IMG/VR virus record: IMGVR_UViG_3300035703_000154
Span: 1-45,516 of that record
Strand: one strand, 5' to 3'
Length of the DNA: 45,516 nucleotides
Origin: a virus
Under the pieces are notes generated by a model. The model was not told the origin of the DNA. It saw only the letters and a list, made by a program, of their open reading frames with translations, and made no database searches. The translations under genes were made by a program, and so were the position numbers. Positions 7,383 through 16,300 of this stretch are shown piece after piece (position 1 is the stretch's first letter; each line of letters opens with the position of its first letter).

Positions 7383-9098
7383 TTAATTACAATTCCAGCG
7401 GCGAAGTGCTTTATTGATATTGCTATCTGGATCTCTGGAAGTCTTTGCTGAAGTTAATTTTGACTTCATACCCTTCATACGTCTACAAAAAGATTTGCGA
7501 CGAGATGCTCTTTTTCCTGTTGGATTTTTTTCTGTAACTGCAGTTTGGAGTTTTGAACCTGGATTTTCACGACGATAAGCATCCACTGCTTTTTGGCTTA
7601 ATCCATCAGTTTTATCTTTTCTATTTACTGATTGCCAATCTTCTTCGATTTCAACTTCTTCGCCCATAGTTTTGACATAATTTCTATTTGGTCCTGGTTT
7701 TGCTGCGCTTCCACCTTGAGGGCCAAGAACTTGAATTAATGGTTGACCCGATTGAAACTCTGAGACTGAGTGATAGAGAACAACAGAACCTGGATAAACT
7801 TTTTGAAGTTCATCTGAAATTTCTTTTTTAGTTGGAAGTTTGACCTGGGGGAAAAACATTTTAATAGAATAGTATTTTCCTCTCCAAGAAATAGTAACTG
7901 CAAATATATTTCCTGTTTGTGCCTGTAAACGTGTTGCCTCTTCAATTTGAGATTTAAATCCTTTTATTGGTTCTGGATCAATTAAATCTACGATTTCTGC
8001 AAAAGTATTTCCATCTGCGTCCTCAATGGTTACATCTTCTTTCTTTACACAACGATTATACTTCTTTCCAAAAAGTGTCTGCGTTCCCTTTTTCTTATAT
8101 CCAGGCCAACACTTCATTTCCTCCATCTCACCGCTTGCAATATAATCTGCTGCAGTGTCAATGTAGTCTGCTGCTTTAGTGATTTTCGATTGAACCCATG
8201 CCTCAAGATCTCCTTCACCTTTACCAACTTTTGCCTGGAGTCTCTTTACTGCATCGGCAATGGTTTTGAGTTCAGATCTTGTCATTGAATATTCTTCATC
8301 TTTGATAGAAACTTTATCCCAAGCCTTTTCTCCATAAGAACATTCGGATCTAGTTTCTCTTTTGTCACATAATGGACAATATCTCTCTTCTTCGTGCATG
8401 GTTGACTCCGATTTATTTCCCCAATTTGCTGCTCCAACTTTACGACATTTGACAAGTGCTCCAGATGCATATGCACTTGGCCAAACGTCATAGCGAGACT
8501 TTACCTTATTGTAGCAAGCATCTTTTTTGCCACTACCTTTACCTGGTTTGTCTTTAACTTCTTGTAAATCCATTTCTTCAGTTCTTACGTTAGTTGGCTT
8601 TGACCCACCAGTTTTTTGGGGTTGATTTGGATCTTGAATATTTTTTCTGCGTCTTGCTGCTTCTTCTTCATCTTTAGATAGAGTTCTTTTCATTTTAGAA
8701 CTTCCACATTTTGGTGTAGAAGTTTGTCCTGGTTGACGAGCACATGGTTTACCTGCCCACTTTCCACCAAGTTGAACCCATCCTTTCTTACCATCGGATG
8801 ATTTTGATTTATTAAACCAATCATGAAGACCTTCATCTCCCGATTTAGTTTCTTCTTTTACATCTTTAAACTTTTTATGATGCTTTTTAGCATCTGCTTC
8901 CATCTTTTTCAAACGAGTATAATAATCTGGAATTTCGTCAAGATGTTGAAGAGCAATATCCATTGCCAATTCATGATCTTTAGTATGTTCATGCTCAATT
9001 GGTTCTCCCATATCAAGTTGCTTCTGTATAAAAGAAACATCAAGACGATGCTTCTTAGCAATTTGTTCAACTGTTTTATGGGATTTAAATTTACTCAT
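7383..9098 (-). CDS. Mosaic protein of several phage-specific modules between gp16 and gp17
   Basis: 571 residues, basic, no known enzyme motif. Visible blocks: residues 1-75, a helical DUF5661-like segment ('LAMDIALQHLDEIPDYYTRL'); 90-136, 'GWVQLGGKWAGKPCARQPGQ' plus STPKCGSSKM; 192-229, 'SRYDVWPSAYASGALVKCRK' and VGAANWGNKS; 241-253, CPLC and a further Cys; 270-350, a helical block with 'WVQSKITKAADYIDTAADYI'; 396-446, a domain with W405, G407, LQ431-432 and YPG435-437 matching the small protein at 363-683; 500-571, 'AYRRENPGSKLQTAV' and 'RRKSFCRRMKGMKSKL', ending ALRRWNCN, a C-terminal block I know from other T4-like marine phages (DUF6321-like). Domain names are from memory. The linkers are charged and low-complexity. 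Function unknown; the position suggests a link to packaging or the head interior. Confidence 0.75.
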   Translation of the reverse strand: MSKFKSHKTVEQIAKKHRLDVSFIQKQLDMGEPIEHEHTKDHELAMDIALQHLDEIPDYYTRLKKMEADAKKHHKKFKDVKEETKSGDEGLHDWFNKSKSSDGKKGWVQLGGKWAGKPCARQPGQTSTPKCGSSKMKRTLSKDEEEAARRRKNIQDPNQPQKTGGSKPTNVRTEEMDLQEVKDKPGKGSGKKDACYNKVKSRYDVWPSAYASGALVKCRKVGAANWGNKSESTMHEEERYCPLCDKRETRSECSYGEKAWDKVSIKDEEYSMTRSELKTIADAVKRLQAKVGKGEGDLEAWVQSKITKAADYIDTAADYIASGEMEEMKCWPGYKKKGTQTLFGKKYNRCVKKEDVTIEDADGNTFAEIVDLIDPEPIKGFKSQIEEATRLQAQTGNIFAVTISWRGKYYSIKMFFPQVKLPTKKEISDELQKVYPGSVVLYHSVSEFQSGQPLIQVLGPQGGSAAKPGPNRNYVKTMGEEVEIEEDWQSVNRKDKTDGLSQKAVDAYRRENPGSKLQTAVTEKNPTGKRASRRKSFCRRMKGMKSKLTSAKTSRDPDSNINKALRRWNCN

Positions 9099-9115
9099 TT
9101 ATATAATTGAACCTT

Positions 9116-9127
9116 TATTTATTTATT
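9116..9127 (-). promoter_or_regulatory. Double late-promoter-like box AATAAATAAATA
   Basis: Two overlapping AATAAATA boxes (9116-9123 and 9120-9127) over the end of gene 16, 18-29 bases before the 571-codon gene. A near-match TATAAATG also overlaps that gene's start. Confidence 0.4.
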
Positions 9128-9557
9128 GATCCAATTTTTCTTGAGACTGTTGCTTAAGTAATTTCAATAGTTCTGCGGTAGAACCAACGAAAAGCGAATT
9201 ATTAACTGTTGTTGGTCCTTTTTGTTTATCCTCTTCAACATCCTTCAATTTTTTCTGAAGATCCATCAATTTATCGGTCGCATCGGCCACATTTTTAATG
9301 AGTTGTCCTGCAACTTCATATGCACGAGGCATCTCACTTTCTTGAGCAAGTTCTAAAATGCCATTAATTGCTTCTTGTCCTTTTTCAATTAAGGAGTATA
9401 AATTTCCACGAGTATATTCATAGTCCTTTTTAATATCGTCAATTCCATTAGATATTTTTTCAATTTTTTCTGGAGTAGAGTCTTCATTCATTGGTACTAT
9501 TTCAGCCTCTACTTTGAAGGTATCGTTTAATTTGTCGAAGTTTTTAGTCATTTTCAT
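9123..9557 (-). CDS. 16: Terminase small subunit gp16
   Basis: 144 residues (T4 gp16 is 164). DNA-recognition and regulatory partner of gp17; forms rings of helical subunits. The central helical region has the family signature 'DIKKDYEYTRGNLYSLIEKG', 'QEAINGILELAQESEMPRAY' and 'EVAGQLIKNVADATDKLMDL'. The C-terminal segment 'VNNSLFVGSTAELLKLLKQQ' is also typical. It starts with ATG overlapping the gp15 stop by four bases (ATGA), so translation is coupled to gp15. The second Met (MTKNF) is possible but lacks that overlap. Confidence 0.93.
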   Translation of the reverse strand: MKMTKNFDKLNDTFKVEAEIVPMNEDSTPEKIEKISNGIDDIKKDYEYTRGNLYSLIEKGQEAINGILELAQESEMPRAYEVAGQLIKNVADATDKLMDLQKKLKDVEEDKQKGPTTVNNSLFVGSTAELLKLLKQQSQEKLDQ

Positions 9558-10555
9558 AATGTAGTTCCACTAAATCCAAAATCGTCGCCTTCTTCGATTA
9601 AAGTATTATCTGTAGAAGTTATTGATTTTATTGGAGATCCTTTTAAGTGAGATGTTATTGTTGTATTATCTCTACCTCTTTCCACAGTTAATACATTTCC
9701 ACTCTTTAACTTCACGTACACTTCTTCACCTTCAAGATCTAGATATGAATTTGGAGAGATCAAAGTTGCATTATCAACTTCGATTAAGGTATCTGTAGTT
9801 GTAATATCCTTGGATAAAATTGCAACAATTGTTCCTGTATAATTTTTGATTGCTCTTGGTTCCGCTGAATAAACAACTTCTCTTGTTGCATTGTCTGTTG
9901 TTGCACCAGTAAGATAACTGACAGTTGCCTTTTTGATAACGTCTTTTGTTGCAGAAGAAACTGGTCCAAAGAGATATGTTTTAGCTGTAAATCTCAGTGT
10001 ATATAATAGAACTCTTCTTGTTGTGAAATCTCCTTCATAATCATCTTGCATGGTAACATTTTCGAGAACTATGGGAATATCTCTTTTCTCATTAATTCCC
10101 TCAACTAGTTCAATTGTAATATTATATGCTGGTTGAAAATATGGTAAAATTTGCTCAATGATTTGTAAAGCATCATCATTGAGTTTAGACATTATGCTTA
10201 ACTCAAACTGCATGTTATAAGGAACAGGCATAAAAACTTTTTTTATTTCTGCACCGTTACTTGCATCTTTTGTGGTAAATGTTTGAGTTGTAGTTACTTT
10301 TCTTGAAGGGTCATAAGTAAGTCCAGTGAACTCAAATGACATTCTTGGCAATGTCATCGCAACCGTCTTATTTAAATCTGGGGACTGATTTAATCTGGCT
10401 AAGAATTTTTGCGTTGGACCATAAGCCAAAGGAACTTTTAAAACACTTACAACCTGATCTGCAGAATTTTTATGTTCTATGCTTATATTATTAAAGAGAG
10501 AACCAAATGCGATTACGGTTCTTCTTAAAATTTCGTTATAAAAATATTCAAACAT
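9554..10555 (-). CDS. 15: Tail sheath stabilizer / neck protein gp15 with inserted module
   Basis: 333 residues (T4 gp15 is 272). Hexameric terminator that caps the tail and joins it to the neck. The conserved core spans about residues 1-215: 'MFEYFYNEILRRTVIAFGSL', 'VPLAYGPTQKFLARL', 'LPRMSFEFTGLTYDPSRK', 'PVPYNMQFELSIMSKLNDDA' and 'RVLLYTLRFTAKTYLFGPVS'. Residues 247-312 are an extra small beta module ('SYLDLEGEEVYVKL' ... 'TVERGRDNTT') of the same type as modules in the giant baseplate proteins here. After it a short conserved-looking tail, DDFGFSG, ends the protein, so the module is an insertion ahead of the tail. A CATAAATA box precedes the gene. Confidence 0.93.
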   Translation of the reverse strand: MFEYFYNEILRRTVIAFGSLFNNISIEHKNSADQVVSVLKVPLAYGPTQKFLARLNQSPDLNKTVAMTLPRMSFEFTGLTYDPSRKVTTTQTFTTKDASNGAEIKKVFMPVPYNMQFELSIMSKLNDDALQIIEQILPYFQPAYNITIELVEGINEKRDIPIVLENVTMQDDYEGDFTTRRVLLYTLRFTAKTYLFGPVSSATKDVIKKATVSYLTGATTDNATREVVYSAEPRAIKNYTGTIVAILSKDITTTDTLIEVDNATLISPNSYLDLEGEEVYVKLKSGNVLTVERGRDNTTITSHLKGSPIKSITSTDNTLIEEGDDFGFSGTTL

Positions 10556-10597
10556 TACTGAGTTCCTGATATGTTATTGCGTAAGCATAATAACTTT

Positions 10598-10605
10598 TAT
10601 TTATG
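10598..10605 (-). promoter_or_regulatory. Late-promoter-like box CATAAATA before gene 15
   Basis: Seven of eight bases match TATAAATA. It contains the TAA stop of gene 14 and lies 43 bases before the gp15 start. Confidence 0.5.
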
Positions 10606-12025
10606 GCATTCCAAATGGATTACTTTCACTAAAATCAATTATGGAGTCTGCTTCTAGTTCTATTTCCTCATTGTTTGCATATCCATCATTATTAATATTC
10701 AAATCAATTGCCCTTATCTTGTAACTTGCACTTGATGCTGTTCCGACTATAGTTTCTCCGGCAATAAAAGATCCTGTAACATTTGAAATTTGCAATTGGT
10801 TGGTAACAGAATTCCAATTTCTTACAACTGCAGTAACCCCACTGGTGCTTCCAATTATTGTTTCATTAAATGCAAATGTTCCAATTCCAGTATTAGTTGG
10901 TGGAGAAATTGTAATTGTTGGAGCCTGGGTATACGCAAGGCCTGCATTTGTAAGTCTAATTGCAGTTATTGATCCAGCAGCACTTACTATTGCAGTTGCC
11001 GCAGCTGCTACAGAAGATATTCCACTAACAGTAACAGTTGGCGGAATTGAATACCCCGATCCAGAATTTGTTACTGTTATAATTCCTACGATACCATTTC
11101 CTATTGTCGCTGTTGCTTCTGCTCCAGATCCACCGCCACCAATAAATCTTACCTTTGGTGTCGTTGTATATCCGTATCCTGGATTTATAATTTGAACTGC
11201 TTGCACAGACTTCGCATTGGGGTTTACATTGTCATTGCATACAACGATTCCGTCAATCATTACAGCAGTAGCAATACCAGTAATTCCACCAATCGGAGCA
11301 GATGAAATACCAACTGTAGGAATGCTTGTGTATCCGCCACCACGATTTGTAACAGATATTGATCTAATGCCACCATTTACGATAGAAGCAATTGCTGTAG
11401 CGGTTACTCCTGCACCAACTAAAGTTAATGTTTGTGTTCTTCCAATATAAATTTTTCCATCTTCACCAACACCAGTTGCGGAATCTGTTCCCTCAAGGGC
11501 ATCATCGATATTATCAATTCCTGTGTTGATAATCTCATCTTCATATCTAAAGAGCTCACATTTTAGAACATAAACATAATTTTTTTGAAGTTGATAGAAA
11601 GGTTTTTCATGCTCAACATATTTTATTTCAAATAAACGATCTCCTAATGGAAAATAAATTAGATCTCCCTCTTTTGGTCTTTTTGACAGTTTTATATTTG
11701 CTTTTCTTGCAATTAAAGGTGAAATATACTCATGATATCTTTCTTGGGAAATTATAAGAGTTATTTCATTGGTCGCCTGTATTCCAAATTTTGAAAGAAT
11801 AGTTGTATTGTCTGCATATCCATCATAATTTTCTACGTATGCTTCTATTGGATATGCATTGTCAAATTCGGACTCTATAACTTCTCTTATAACAGTTTTT
11901 TCTGTTATATATTTTCTTGGCATATAATAAACTTCAACCCCATACATTCTTAATTGTTCATTAATTAAGTCTTGTATTAGTCCTTGCTCGTGTTTAGATC
12001 CCTGTAGGAAAAAAGGATTTAACAT
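10601..12025 (-). CDS. 14: Neck protein gp14 with large beta-repeat insert
   Basis: 474 residues, against 256 in T4. It completes the neck below the portal with gp13. The conserved core is at residues 1-165 ('MLNPFFLQGSKHEQGLIQDL', 'YGVEVYYMPRKY', 'DNAYPIEAYVENYDGY', 'GDLIYFPLGDRLFEIKYVEH') and the gp14-type end is 'ADSIIDFSESNPFGMP'. Between them, residues 205-375 hold four glycine-rich repeats anchored at Tyr232, Tyr286, Tyr325 and Tyr365, each of the form V-x-x-x-G-x-G-Y-x-x-x-P-x-V-x-I. Residues 388-440 form a different module (IIGSTSGVTAVV ... FIAGETIVGTAS). The extra 200 residues are therefore an internal insertion that would decorate the neck surface. Confidence 0.92.
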   Translation of the reverse strand: MLNPFFLQGSKHEQGLIQDLINEQLRMYGVEVYYMPRKYITEKTVIREVIESEFDNAYPIEAYVENYDGYADNTTILSKFGIQATNEITLIISQERYHEYISPLIARKANIKLSKRPKEGDLIYFPLGDRLFEIKYVEHEKPFYQLQKNYVYVLKCELFRYEDEIINTGIDNIDDALEGTDSATGVGEDGKIYIGRTQTLTLVGAGVTATAIASIVNGGIRSISVTNRGGGYTSIPTVGISSAPIGGITGIATAVMIDGIVVCNDNVNPNAKSVQAVQIINPGYGYTTTPKVRFIGGGGSGAEATATIGNGIVGIITVTNSGSGYSIPPTVTVSGISSVAAAATAIVSAAGSITAIRLTNAGLAYTQAPTITISPPTNTGIGTFAFNETIIGSTSGVTAVVRNWNSVTNQLQISNVTGSFIAGETIVGTASSASYKIRAIDLNINNDGYANNEEIELEADSIIDFSESNPFGMP

Positions 12026-12029
12026 ATTA

Positions 12030-12878
12030 CTAACCGATCATATCTAAAGGTGGAAGTTCGTATGTACTTGACATTTTTTCCATTATAATATCAATTTCTC
12101 TTTGAGCATCATCATATAACTGTCTTCCATTTAGCTCAACTCCACCTGGAAGTTTTACCCCCTGAAATTTAATTAAGTTTTGTCCCCATTGACGCTTGAT
12201 GAGAGAAGTTAAATATGGTTTTAAAAATGAATCGTTCCAAACTCTACTAAAATCATTTGGATTTAAAGCCCTATAGCAATCTATAATCAAATAATCTCCA
12301 ACAGTAACACTTCCCCAATCAATATCAAGATATAATCTATCCATTCTTTGATTAAATCTTATTTGCTTTTGTGTAGTTAGTAAAAAGTCAATATCCTCAA
12401 GATAAGTTTTTAACATGGCATATGTTAAAATTTCAGTCGAACCCCAATAGTAAATATCATTTAAGAACAATTGATATTTCACACTAAACATATTATTTGT
12501 TGTAGTGTTTGATCCATCAAAATGATATATTTTTTGAATTCCAATAATAGATGGTGGAACTTGAAGAAAATTACTATTTTCTTTATACGTAAAAGTAGTT
12601 GCAGTTCCTACAATATTTGCTGTTGCCGTTGTTATTGCTATTCCCGCAGAGGGAGATTGTCCATTAGGAGCTCTTCCTCTGTTGATATCATCCTGAGTTA
12701 TTTGATACTTTAAAAACATCTGAGAGACGCCATCAAAATGTCTCTCTTGGAAAAACTGTATAGCATCATCTACGAGATCATCAATTTGTTCATCCGCAAC
12801 ATTAATTTCCAAAACTGGCGCACCCAGTTTTCTCTTACAATAATCAATTAATTCTTGCCTACTATTTGGTTGCGCCAT
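12030..12878 (-). CDS. 13: Neck protein gp13
   Basis: 282 residues (T4 gp13 is 309). Head-completion protein that binds the portal after packaging and accepts the tail. Signature regions: 'RQELIDYCKRKLGAPVLEIN', 'EQIDDLVDDAIQFFQERHFD', 'YWGSTEILTYAMLKTYLEDI', 'FNQRMDRLYLDIDWG' and 'SFLKPYLTSLIKRQWGQNLI', with the C terminus 'IDIIMEKMSSTYELPPLDMI'. Its stop is 4 bases before gp14, as expected for a coupled pair. An exact TATAAATA box lies 23 bases upstream and an AAGGGG ribosome-site-like stretch 13 bases upstream. It carries no large insert, unlike its partners gp14 and gp15. Confidence 0.93.
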   Translation of the reverse strand: MAQPNSRQELIDYCKRKLGAPVLEINVADEQIDDLVDDAIQFFQERHFDGVSQMFLKYQITQDDINRGRAPNGQSPSAGIAITTATANIVGTATTFTYKENSNFLQVPPSIIGIQKIYHFDGSNTTTNNMFSVKYQLFLNDIYYWGSTEILTYAMLKTYLEDIDFLLTTQKQIRFNQRMDRLYLDIDWGSVTVGDYLIIDCYRALNPNDFSRVWNDSFLKPYLTSLIKRQWGQNLIKFQGVKLPGGVELNGRQLYDDAQREIDIIMEKMSSTYELPPLDMIG

Positions 12879-12900
12879 GTACTTAATTACCCCTTATGAA

Positions 12901-12908
12901 TATTTATA
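12901..12908 (-). promoter_or_regulatory. T4-like late promoter box TATAAATA before gene 13
   Basis: Exact late-promoter octamer on the minus strand in a true intergenic gap, 23 bases ahead of the gp13 start. It would begin the neck-packaging-tail operon. Confidence 0.65.
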
Positions 12909-12922
12909 GATTGGTAAGATAA

Positions 12923-13111
12923 TTAAATATTTTTCATTTTAAAACTTCCAAGATCTGATACAACTTCTTGTTGCTTCAGATATAGTTTTAAATAACACTT
13001 TGCAATGTTTTTAATTTTATCAATATCCTCTATTTCATCAATTTCGGATGCATACTTAAAATATTCAAAACTTTTACTTAAATTTTCTAAGTCAATTTTA
13101 TCGGGATCCAT
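12923..13111 (-). CDS. Small conserved-looking hypothetical protein
   Basis: 62 residues, acidic helical start (MDPDKIDLENLSKSFEYFKY) and a second helix 'IKNIAKCYLKLYLKQQEVVS'. It overlaps the upstream gene's end by 14 bases and has a good AAAGGAG ribosome site 9 bases before its ATG, so it is clearly expressed as part of the operon. I know similar short ORFs between the tail and neck genes of T4-like cyanophages, but no function. The sequence looks fully alpha-helical, without membrane segments or cysteine clusters. Confidence 0.65.
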   Translation of the reverse strand: MDPDKIDLENLSKSFEYFKYASEIDEIEDIDKIKNIAKCYLKLYLKQQEVVSDLGSFKMKNI

Positions 13112-13325
13112 TTAGTAACTCCTTTAATAAAGATTTAATCTCATCTATATCACCTTTCATATTAGCAAGATTATCTTCCAAGTTTTGTATTTTTTGATTC
13201 TCTTCACTTTTTGCATTTTTCCTGGAAATATACTCTTGATATTCTGACATGTTTTTATTAACTATAAAATTAGTATTTTTATCTCTAAGTAAGTGAGAAT
13301 GTCCTTCAACCTTCAAATAATCCAT
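13098..13325 (-). CDS. Small coiled-coil hypothetical protein
   Basis: 75 residues from ATG 13325 (MDYLKVEGHSHLLRDKNTNF). A TTG start at 13340 is possible but would overlap the preceding gene; the ATG lies one base after that gene's TGA, the usual spacing here. The N-terminal part resembles the VEGHxxLxRDKxxxxI start of small cyanophage proteins. The C-terminal half has hydrophobic heptads (IQNLEDNLANMKGDIDEIKS) and probably forms a coiled coil. It lies between the 2496-residue structural gene and the 62-residue gene, so a structural or assembly-factor role is likely but unproven. Confidence 0.65.
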   Translation of the reverse strand: MDYLKVEGHSHLLRDKNTNFIVNKNMSEYQEYISRKNAKSEENQKIQNLEDNLANMKGDIDEIKSLLKELLNGSR

Positions 13326-13326
13326 A

Positions 13327-16300
13327 TCATGCCAGGGCAATAGTTCTAAGATCTTTCAATCTAGGTACATAAACTTGATTTGTAGATGTTGCCACAATCT
13401 TTATGCGGAAACTTCTAAATGGTGGCAGATTATCTGCAGTAAATGCATATTCCGAAAAATCAATTTCAGAGGATAAGAACCCAAGTGCATTAGATGGTTG
13501 AACAAATTTATCTGAACGACCATCATTGTTTGCTGGATTTATAACTTGATTTCTATAATCGAGATTTAGATAACCTGGGAATGGAATAAAGATAGGATCA
13601 AAATTAGATCTCTCACTGATAGCATAGAAAGCACGTATATCTGAATATGTATTAATGTATGCGTTTAGCAAGACTTTGATTGATGTTGCTGGATTTTCCA
13701 AACTAATTTCTTTGGAAATATATTGGAAAGCCGATGGATCATTTGCAATTTCATTGACTCTTGGATCAGATGCATAATCAGTAATTACAGAATTAACTCT
13801 ATTCGAAGTTAAAATTGTGCTAATTCTCTGAGTATCAAGAACAGGAGATAATTTTGTATTAGTTGTTCCAAGGAGTAATTTCAGATTTAGAGATCTGTCT
13901 CCTGGAACATTAATTAAATTGAGCTCTTCATTGATTGATGATGCAATTAATCTTGGAGTATTTAAATAATTTGGTACATTTACTGATACCGACTCGAATC
14001 CATTATTTGTAAATGGAATTTCATTTCCACTGAGACTTGTACCAGTCGTCGTTCTAACTTCAGCACTTAATGAAGTTCCTTGTACGGTTAGATTCTGTAC
14101 AACGGGAGTTATAATCTCAAATGGTATGTTTTGAGTTGCCCTAATATTAAGGCCTCCAGAAGACTTAGTTTGATTTTGATAAAGTTTTGGTAAAGGTGAA
14201 TCTGTAGATCTATCAGCACCTAAGGTAGAAGTATTCAATTTAATGTGATAAGAATCAAAAGATATTGGATCTGAAATAGTCACATCTCCCAAATAATGAT
14301 CTCTATTAATTCTCCATAGAGAAATTCCATTCAATTCATACTTGTAAACTGGAGTTCCAACTGGATATGTAAGTGGGTTTGTTCCTCTTACGATATTTCC
14401 GCCAATTATGCCTGGGGATGTTGCAGTATACTCAATTATTTCATTACCAATTAATAAATATCCTGGATTTGTAGTGCTAATACCAACATTTTCGAATGTT
14501 CCAAAGGAAGATGAATCATCTACCGATAGTGCTCCTGTTGAATCTGAAGAATAAGCAGCACTTAATTTTGTTGGCTTTACATCTGGTTGTACGTCATATA
14601 AGAAAACATAATTATCAGAAGAATACATTCCATGATTTCTATGATTCACTTTGATATGAAGGCCATCATTAACCACAACAATATTTGATACCTGCACTCC
14701 ACCACCAGTTGATGCATTTAGATTTGTTGTAATTCCAGAGTTATTAATATATCTTACGGTATTTGCAGCACCAACAACAAATTCACCCTGAACATTGTCT
14801 AGAACTAATTCTTTTGTACTACCAATAGAGACAACTGACAATCTAGCATTAAGTCCAGTATTAAATTGACCAGTAGCAATTCCTAAGACATCACCAACTT
14901 GGTATCCATTTCCACCATTAACTATAGTAGCTCCACTGGAGACTATAGATCCGTTTGCAACTGTAATATTTGCAGTTGCACCTCTTCCATTTCCAGTGAT
15001 TGTCTCTAAAGCAATTCCATTGAAAGTTGCACTACCAGTGTAACCAATTCCGGTGTTAATTACTCTAAGAGATCCAGTTGCAGTACCAGCAGATCCTACA
15101 TAGTTACCACTAGCATTTGTGCCACCCTGTATGATCGTATTTCCTAATGTTAGACCAGAATCATTTAAATCTGATCCGATTCCGATTCTAACCTTTCTCG
15201 AATTCAAACTTAGTGCATCTGGAAGTAATCTTGCAATCTGTCTATTTCCTTCAGTTAGTTTTGGACTATAGAATTCAACGCTTCCAGATTCTAAGAATTC
15301 AGCTCTGTATAAAGTAAACTTCAAATCTTCCCACTGACTTGCTTCCCAAGTCGAAGCATTTTGGGACTTAAATAGTGATCCCAAATATGGTTGGTTTGAA
15401 ATAAATGTCTGAGTGATTAAATCAGTCTCACCAATTCTGGAAATATAAACGCTATATTTTGTGGAAACAGATGCTAAACAAATGCAATATTCTTTACCAC
15501 CCTCTAGATAAACTGGTGCTTTGAATTGAATATTTGTTGCAACAGAACCATCTCCTGAAGTTTGAACTTGAGAAGGTTCAAGAACAACCTCAGATAGAGG
15601 AATAACATGTTGTGTTGGGAATCCATTTTGCATGGTTCTCAACTGGAAAGTCACTGGAACATCTAAATCATCTTTTGATCTGAAGAATACATCGCAACTT
15701 GTTAGGAAAACTCCTGTTTCATCATCAATTAGGAATGATTGTGCAAGGGGATCATACCAACCAATATTAACATTTTGAGAAGTTTGACTGATTATTCTAC
15801 TATTAACTACTTGAGTTCCCGTTGTTCTTGCAACAGATCTTTCTTGGAATTCTTGCTTATTTTCAATTCTAGCATTTCTTACTGAAATGATATTTTCCTG
15901 AACAGTTTCTAGTGTCCCACTTGCAGTAAATCCTTCTTCTGCAATTGTTGTAGCAGAATTTTGATCATTCAGTTCATTGTTAACGAGAGTTAGTACTTTG
16001 CTTCCCGTTTCAAATCTTGGGTGAACATTAGTATTTGGATTTGGGATGAAGAAACTACCAATAAGTACAGCTGAAAGATCAGAAAGCAATCTTACATTTG
16101 TGATTGTAGCCTGAGCGCCGCTAGTTTCACCAACAAGAATCATGTCTGGTTCTACCCATCCACTATATTCTCCCTGGGGTTCATTTGAAAGAGAGAATGT
16201 ATCTACGTTTAGAATTGATGATGTTGAAGAGTATGCTCCAGAAAGAACTTGATTTGTATATGGATTTTGTGAATAGGTTGATGTTGGTGCATCATAAGGA

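Noticed and set aside
10800-11400. CRISPR-like array from the periodic sequence in gene 14
   Set aside because: The periodicity is of encoded 39-54-residue protein repeats; the DNA copies are diverged and there are no constant repeats with unique spacers.
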